Below are positions 58,201 to 64,000 of a stretch of 64,000 nt of DNA, piece by piece. Origin of the DNA: Pycnopodia helianthoides (Eukaryota; Echinodermata; Asteroidea; Forcipulatida; Asteriidae); contig CM063244.1 of assembly GCA_032158295.1 (NCBI GenBank), forward strand, positions 10,506,376 through 10,570,375, written 5' to 3'. The translations under genes were made by a program, and so were the position numbers. Every line of letters begins with the position of its first letter. The first letter of the stretch is position 1. The notes under the pieces were generated by a model. It made no database searches and was not told the origin of the DNA. It worked only from the letters and a program-made list of their open reading frames with translations.

Positions 58201-61200
58201 GAGTTTAAAAATAAATGTGAAATAACTTCTGTCGGGGTTTCAATTGGGAATTTTCAATCATGGGATTTTGGTCTTTCAAAAATATCTTTGGTCTAAGTAC
58301 AGTGTAGTGTGTACATGTACAGGCCTTGGGGCAACAGAGGCAAATGCCTCTGTTGCCTCCATGCCCCTTATCATTGCCTAGGTTTGGTGCCCCTTGATAT
58401 GCCTTGCCCTTACAAAACAAAGTATCGGTCTTGCTACAAAGAAAATATCTTTAAATATTTCCCCCCCCCCTCTCCCACAAAATACATAAATTTCATGACC
58501 TGACATGTGAATGATTTGAAAGTATGTATAAATTCTAAAAAGGTTTGAAAATTGTTTCAACATTTTTACTGAATATGAGTCATTCATTTATGTCCATATA
58601 TGTATGAGGAATGTGTTGTTTTTGTTTTTTTCTTTTCTTTTTTCACCCTGTTAGAATTTGGATATCCCTTTTGAGTTCAAAGATTACCAGCAGAAAAATT
58701 ACCATGTCCCATGTTTGTTTGTGACTCACTGGTTCTCCACCTTCTCTTTATTTATAGCAGAAAAATGTGTGTGCAATATTGTCTGCGTTCCAATTAAAGT
58801 GGGCTCCAGGTGCAAGACACCCTAGACATTTTAATCCTGAATGTACATGTATGGACTGAATACAGTCAACATGTAAAGCCCCTTTTACACGACAGCATTT
58901 TAACAGGGGTCCCTTGCTTCATTTTAGCATGGTTGTACAATTTTGCTAGTTGCACTTCGTGTAAAAAGGACAACAATGCTTGGACTGTCCCAGGTCCCTA
59001 GTGAAATCTTCTCAAACATCGCAAAATGTTTTGCTGTGCGAAAGCTCGCTAAATCAGTCATGCATTCTGATGACAACAAATTATCAGTCAGTGCTCATAA
59101 AATTTGAAGCAAGGGGACATCGGTTAATTTTTCATTGTGTGAAAAGGGCTTGAGAGTCTGGTTCGAGTCAGGAATTGAACAGGGTCTTAAGAAGGGAACG
59201 GAGTAAAAGATACCACAAGACAAACCAGCAACCCGGGGCCAATTTGATCAAGTCTGTAAGCAGACGTTTCCTGCTTACCAAGAGGCCCCTTCTCAGCACA
59301 GTTTCTATTTCATAACCACTGTGTACCATAGTTTAATCTACCAGCCTTTCTTGTAAGCAGGTTGAGTGATGTACATAACAATTCAAATCTATTGGGAATG
59401 CTCTCACAAACTATAAAATCTTCCTTTACTGCTGACGTAATCACAAAAAATTTGCTTACCAGTAAACAGATTGATAAAACTGAACCCTAATCCCAATTAT
59501 TTGTTTATGGTATTATTATTTATGTTTTTAATAAAACAGGCCCTGGATCAGCACCAGATCCATCAAAAGAAACACACCCTTCAAGAAGTCAACCGAGAAG
59601 AGAGCCTCCTCCAAGAGACGGCAACGAGAGAGGCGGACCTCGTTGATCGGATCTCCGATCTTGAGTCAGAGATCAAGATTAGTCGCCAGGATCTAACACA
59701 CACCAAGATTGAGAATGAAAGGTTACATGCGCGGCACATTGAACTGGTCATGCAAGCGGAGAAACTGGAAGCGGCCAGAAAGACGTGCAAAGACGAAATC
59801 AGAGACACCAAGTTTCGGGAGACGAGGCTTCTCCAGGATTACAGCGAGCTGGAAGAGGAGAATATTGCTATGCAAAAACAGGTGAGAATCTCAAACGTCG
59901 ACCAACCCAAAATCTCTTTTTCTCATGAAACAAAATATTTATTTGAACTGATTTTAATGGAATTCAAGACATTGCAAGTGAAAGATGAAGTAAATAACTG
60001 ATAATTGTTGCCTTCTTTCAACTTTTACAACAAGATTGATTTGATTGTTGAGTGAATTGAGTCCTTGACATTTTTTTAATGTCAGTTTTATTTTGAGGGC
60101 TTCTTGCCAGAAATTTACCACTTTTCACTGTCCTTTTCAGATTTCAATGTTGAAGTCATCTGTTGTTGAGTATGAAGCCATGAAGCATGAAAATCGCCGT
60201 CTACGGAAGAAACTCAGTATCTGAACACCCATATCGAGGACTTGATCCGTCTCAGGGAGATTGCCGACAAGCAGATTGAGGAGACACTTCAGGCACTAGA
60301 AGCTGAACGAGAGCAGAAGCATTATCTCAAGAAGCAACTGGACCAGGCCATGATCATGGAGATGGAGGCATTCAACAACGACCTCATGAACAGTTCAGGA
60401 CTCTTGGGTGGTGACACTGACTCGGATACAGAGTCTCAGTCCCCGGATCATCCAATCCTTCGGAGGATGGAGTATGAGTTCCAATCGACCAACGGCACAA
60501 ATGGGGAAAATGCCCATGCACAGCTGTCGAGCTGCACTGGCTCTGATTTATACAGTGAACTGCAGTCGACGGAGGTGCAGAAGTTAGAGCAGCAGTTGGC
60601 ACAATTACAGACAGAGAAGTCAGAGTTGTCACAGAATCTGGAGCAGACAATCGGGGCACTGAACTGCCTCCCGGATGACATGTATGTCTCCGGGACAGAT
60701 AGTGAAGGAGAACCCTTACCAGAAGACTTGAACATGCATCAGCGCAAATTGCTGAACCTTGTGCGGCTTGTACAACATCATGAGAAGAAATACACAACAG
60801 CATTGGCTCAGATTGCTGCTCTTAGAGCTAAAGTGGACAGCCAGCAAGACAAGCTGAATGAAGAGAGCAAGAAAGCGGATCTGCAGTCAGAGGTGGACCT
60901 CTTGAATGACAGGAACCGTCATCAGGAAGGGACCATCAAAGGTCTCCAAGGACAAATGAGACAAATGAACGACATCATCATCGAGTCACAGGGTCACTTG
61001 AATTGCACGCAAGATGAACTGATCAATGTTAGCGAGGACTTGGCACAGCTGTATCACCATGTCTGTATGGTTAACGGTGAAACCCCCAACCGAGTGATCC
61101 TAGATCACCTGAAAGCCACGCGGCAAAGCAGAAGAGAGAGCTTCCGTGCTGAAATCGCAAGCAGATTAAAAGAGGTGTCATTTGATACGGAGGCAATCAG

Positions 61201-62229
61201 GGAGAAATCAATCTTGAACTCTGGCGATGCAGATGGAAGCGTGAGTGCTGATGAAGGCTCCTCACCAGCATCTAGTGTAAAGTCATCCACGCCAGTATCA
61301 AGCCCGTCAAGGCGTCTCCAAGTCCAAGATGCCTCCCCAAGGAAGATCAGTAGTGATCCCATAACCTGCAACAACCTTCTGACAACAATTCGGGATCAGA
61401 TTAAGTATCTCAAACGCTCTGTTGAGCATGCTGTTGAGATGTCGCGGCAGCGTGGTAACGAGAGTAGCGGATCAGCCGAAAATGAAGACTTGCGTGAGGA
61501 GGTTATGAAACTCAAAGCACTTCTCGCAACAAAACGGGAACAAGTGGTCACGCTAAGGACCGTTCTAAAAGCAAATAAGACAACCGCGGAGGTTGCGCTC
61601 GCTAACCTCAAGGGTAAATATGACAATGAGAAATGCATTATTGCAGAGACAATGATCAAGTTGAGGAATGAGCTGAAAGCACTGAAGGAGGATGCGGCGA
61701 TGTTTGCCAGCCTTCGTGCCATGTTTGCGACAAGATGCGACGAGTACGTTACCCAACTCGACGAGATGCAGCGACAGGTTTCGAGCGCGGAGGAGGAGAA
61801 GAAGACACTCAACTCGCTGCTGCGTATGGCCATCCAGCAGAAGCTTGCTCTGACCCAGAGACTGAGGATCTGGAGTGCCACACGGAGTTGCAGCAGATCA
61901 ACCCAAGGAAGCCTGCACCGAGGCGTCACAGACCCTCCAAAGTAAGCCACCCAGTCTACATGCAAGGCTATGGCCCACCCTTTGGGCTATTCCCAATGCC
62001 GGTAGCATCCCGATATGCTCCTTTAGCTCTTCCCATACCTCATCCTTCACATCTTCCTCCATCTCATTCTCATCCTTCACATCTCCCTCCATCTCATTCT
62101 CATCCTTCACATCTTCCACCATCTCATACTCCTCCTCCCCCTCCCCCTGCTACTCCTCCTCTTCAACAGGTCATGCTACCTCCTACCCATCATCCCCATC
62201 ATTTTCATCCCCCTGGTCCCCATTACTAA
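51990..62229 (+). CDS. BICD: bicaudal D dynein adaptor, whole gene span
   Basis: Bicaudal D proteins link dynein-dynactin to cargo such as Rab6 vesicles and nuclear pores. Three coding exons give about 882 residues (human BICD1/BICD2 975/824) if two one-base gaps in exon 3 are allowed for. The protein is almost entirely coiled coil. The CC1 box A-A-E-Y-G (35-39), which contacts dynein light intermediate chain, is present. Y-S-E-L-E-E-E-N and L-I-R-L-R-E-I-A-D-K-Q follow in CC1, and L-Y-H-H-V-C and N-E-T-P-N-R-V-like blocks in the middle. The cargo-binding CC3 region (K-R-E-Q-V-V-T-L-R-T-V-L-K-A-N-K, S-L-R-A-M-F-A-T-R-C-D-E-Y) is highly conserved. The tail is unusual: His/Pro/Ser-rich. Confidence 0.94.
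52504..52915. mobile_element. TTAA MITE, AGGCACTGGACAC family, copy 2
   Basis: Same orientation as 33693-34049. The right end GTGTCCAGTGCC plus TTAA is intact; the left end is more diverged (AAGGCACTTGCATTTTGG). Confidence 0.8.
56055..56135. repeat. ACATGT-rich simple repeat
   Basis: TGTACATGTACATGTGCATG and similar palindromic runs. Smaller runs occur near 57430-57455 and 58030-58060. Confidence 0.75.
56395..56465 (-). repeat. GGACACCCTGTTTTA dispersed repeat, copy 2
   Basis: Inverted relative of 40448-40600 (ACAGGGTGTCCAAATTTA). Confidence 0.6.
57615..57840 (+). repeat. dispersed repeat with minisatellite-like core, copy 2
   Basis: Collinear with 21575-21800. A related core (AACAGAGGCAAATGCC, TTGCCTCCATGCCCCTT) is seen again at about 58330-58390, and a fragment at about 57890-57950. 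Confidence 0.7.
59233..59470. repeat. MITE-like inverted repeat
   Basis: GGGGCCAATTTGATCAAGTC at the left and TTGATAAAACTGAACCC at the right resemble the CAATTT/AAATTG ends of other MITEs here. TGCTTACCA-type subrepeats lie inside. It ends about 70 bp before BICD exon 2. Confidence 0.5.
59540..59881 (+). CDS. BICD: BICD exon 2
   Basis: 342 bp, acceptor ATAAAACAG, donor CAG|GTGAGA, phase 0-0, 114 codons. Coiled coil with R-E-E-S-L-L-Q-E and F-R-E-T-R-L-L-Q-D-Y-S-E-L-E-E-E-N. Confidence 0.93.
60141..62229 (+). CDS. BICD: BICD exon 3 (two one-base frame breaks)
   Basis: A large terminal exon, acceptor TCCTTTTCAG. As written the frame stops at TGA 60222-60224 just after K-H-E-N-R-R-L. One base missing near 60204-60206 would restore E-E-T-Q-Y-L-N and the frame then open to 61945. 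A second missing base near 61864 restores Q-R-L-E-D-L-E and a tail to TAA at 62227. 2089 bases plus two is a multiple of three, consistent with two deletions. The tail carries a 30-bp repeat coding for HPSHLPPSHS three times. Confidence 0.9.
62041..62130 (+). repeat. 30-bp in-frame tandem repeat in BICD tail
   Basis: Three near-identical 30-bp units starting CATCCTTCACATC each encode ten residues (HPSHLPPSHS). Copies differ at a few bases, so the repeat can change length without frame loss. Confidence 0.9.
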
Positions 62230-63780
62230 ACTACATGTACTTTGGGGATTTGCTTCACGATAGACCTTTATCATGGTGGATCCATCTTTGTGTTCCTTCC
62301 ATTTGAACCAATGTGATCAAACCGAGGCTGGAAGGACAATAATAGTCTGGTGCAATGAGAATCAGTATTCATTATTGTGAATGCACATGAGGAACAAGAT
62401 AATGATGGCCTTGACATGATAACGGTCTGTTGTTGGGTACTTTGTCCTGTTGATTGTTCAGTGACTTCAATTCCACCAGGGCTTTCTTTTCCTGCCGAAT
62501 GAATTGTCCGCATTTCAGATCACGTTGTTACAATAATTTAGCTGAACGAAAGCCAGGGCAGAGTGGCCAGTCTACGGGACCAGATTTCTAACCGTAACTC
62601 ATTTTGCATGCAGGTGGAATTTGGATGATGTTCTAACAATAATTTTAAAAATAGTCAACATTTTATAGTGCAGTGCATTTTGCATCGATGACAAGACTTT
62701 TTAGAAGAATGAACTTCATGCACAAGTGTAAGCACTTGCCCCAGTCCTAGTGGAGAAGTTCTGAAACTTCTTCACCAATTGTGTATTTGGCGTGATGTAC
62801 AGCTGTACATTGTACTAGTGATATTTAAGGCATTTGTGAATGCTTTTTTCATTGAATTTTGGGACACCCCATCAACTATGTGTATACTATTTTTTAGTTT
62901 TCAAGAAACAAAACAACTCACTTGATGTAGAAATTTATGAAAAAAATGTTTTTAAATTATTTGTTGAGTGAAGTTTTCTATGCTTTTCTTTTTGGGCAGA
63001 AGACGAGCACCATGCCCTTTCTCTTGCAATATACAATGTACATGTAATGCATTCATTGAATTATTAACTTAGTCTGTCCACAAAATAAGGAAATGCCACT
63101 TTACTTTTTGAAAAATGTGGACACGGATGAATGATCTAGCAAGAAGTTCATTTCCACACATTACTCATTTGATTATTCCTCTGAAATTCAAAGCCTTTTA
63201 TAAAGCATACCCTGTTTAATTTGTTTAAAGCATTTAAAAGATTTCAAGCCAAAGACTAGTTAAAAACAGTTTACAAATATTGAATGCATTTGAGTGGACA
63301 GCAATATAATGCAATCATGAGGTGAAATCTTGACCATTCCATTTCGCGAGGCGAAGCTGGGCGAAATGGAAAAGCTAGATTTCATTGAGTGAGTATATTC
63401 TGCGACAATGCACGAACGAAATGCATTGATCCAATATGTGTTTTATATAACTCACACATAGATCCTTGTCATTTGAAATTTTTTCAAAATAAACAAAAAA
63501 TGGACATGGAAACTTGTCCACCCCAAACTCTGAAAAAAAAAACCATATTATAATTAACATGGAAGACTCCATGTAGACACCATTCTTGTCTGCTGTGACA
63601 AGACCTTGCCTCGTTTGCGATTGAACGGGAACAATTGTTTAGGAAACGACGCTGAGAATTAAGCATCGAAAGTCAATACACACCGTCCTATATTTATTTC
63701 TATATACGACAGTTATGACGGTCCAATGTCACCACCGTAGATACATGGCAAAATAAAGGATTACACTTGATGCGTGTTTC
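62230..63780 (+). other. BICD 3' untranslated region and spacer
   Basis: AT-rich. AATAAA at about 63488 is a candidate BICD poly(A) signal, giving a 3' UTR of about 1.3 kb; another lies near 63754. No gene seen. Confidence 0.45.
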
Positions 63781-63781
63781 A

Positions 63782-63840
63782 CCAATCAAATGACTAGGAT
63801 CTGTGACCTATATAAAACGATTTATAGCGTGCAAATTGAA
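63782..63840 (+). promoter_or_regulatory. TATA/CCAAT promoter candidate
   Basis: CCAAT at 63782-63786 and TATAAAA at 63811-63817 are spaced as in a classical core promoter. A start site near 63840 is implied. No other gene here shows so clear a TATA box. Confidence 0.4.
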
Positions 63841-63925
63841 CAGACGCAGTAGAAAACTGTACAATAACCATTCCTCATCAAGGTTATGAAGGTACAGGTC
63901 CCATGTACATGTACATACCATTACC

Positions 63926-64000
63926 ATGGACAGAGCTAATGGGCAAGTCAGACTTTCCATTGAAACACAGTGTAGACCCAGTAACGAAAAAGCCTGCTGT
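63926..64000 (+). CDS. possible first coding exon of an unrecognised gene (partial)
   Basis: ATG in a TTACCATGGAC context, about 110 bp after the TATA box, opens a frame (M-D-R-A-N-G-Q-V-R-L-S-I-E-T) that runs 25 codons to the window edge. Too short to assign; it may be chance. Confidence 0.3.
   Translation, partial: MDRANGQVRLSIETQCRPSNEKACC

Larger units (their letters stand above)
52206..59539. other. BICD intron 1 (7.3 kb)
   Basis: Holds a TTAA MITE, a GGACACCC repeat, dispersed repeats near 57.6 and 58.3 kb and many TACATGTA palindromes. No exon of another gene recognised; the short open frames have no splice context or domain. Confidence 0.5.

Noticed and set aside
60200..60225. Programmed ribosomal frameshift in BICD
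   Set aside because: No slippery heptamer precedes the break, and similar one-base breaks in EMC3 and at 61864 point to assembly error.
60384..61965. Long minus-strand frames opposite BICD exon 3
   Set aside because: They are antisense shadows of a conserved coiled-coil exon, with no conserved features of their own.

Overview
The window is animal nuclear DNA: intron-rich genes with GT-AG splice sites, long AT-rich introns, and many dispersed transposon-derived repeats. The best guess is an invertebrate deuterostome, probably an echinoderm such as a starfish. This rests on vertebrate-like exon structures and sequences of CLN3, EMC3, TRMT10C and BICD, plus TTAA-flanked MITEs and tRNA-derived SINEs of a kind I associate with sea-star genomes. 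The species is inferred, not proven.

Layout. Positions 1-12 kb are repeat-rich: inverted copies of one dispersed repeat, several fold-back elements and a decayed LINE reverse transcriptase. They also hold three minus-strand exons (6973 down to 5190) of a gene I do not recognise, with a CpG-rich possible promoter near 8.34-8.70 kb. From 32807 down to 14413 lies CLN3 (battenin, a lysosomal membrane protein), with 13 exons visible. Its introns carry MITEs, SINEs, a LINE tail, a Mutator-like element with 9-bp target duplications, and a 1.3-kb array of 21-bp repeats. From 33.2 to 37.1 kb are tandem repeats, a TTAA MITE, a large fold-back element and a TIR-bounded segment carrying one THAP-domain exon.

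On the plus strand follow EMC3 (37243-44491, 7 exons), an ER membrane insertase subunit; TRMT10C (47551-48804, one coding exon), a mitochondrial tRNA methyltransferase and RNase P subunit; and BICD (51990-62229, 3 exons), a dynein adaptor with a first intron of 7.3 kb. A TATA/CCAAT promoter and a possible first coding exon of another gene sit at the right edge. These are unrelated housekeeping genes, not an operon or pathway; what they share is the set of repeat families in their introns.

The clearest anomalies are: (1) single-base frame breaks inside otherwise conserved exons of EMC3 (one) and BICD (two), best explained by residual assembly indels; (2) a conserved 13-residue segment of CLN3 that I cannot find, in the same intron as the 21-bp array, although the flanking exons still join in frame; (3) the array itself, open in nearly all six frames and containing an inverted block; (4) a young Mutator-like element in CLN3 intron 1; (5) an in-frame TGA in the unrecognised gene. 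I found no clearly new biological system.
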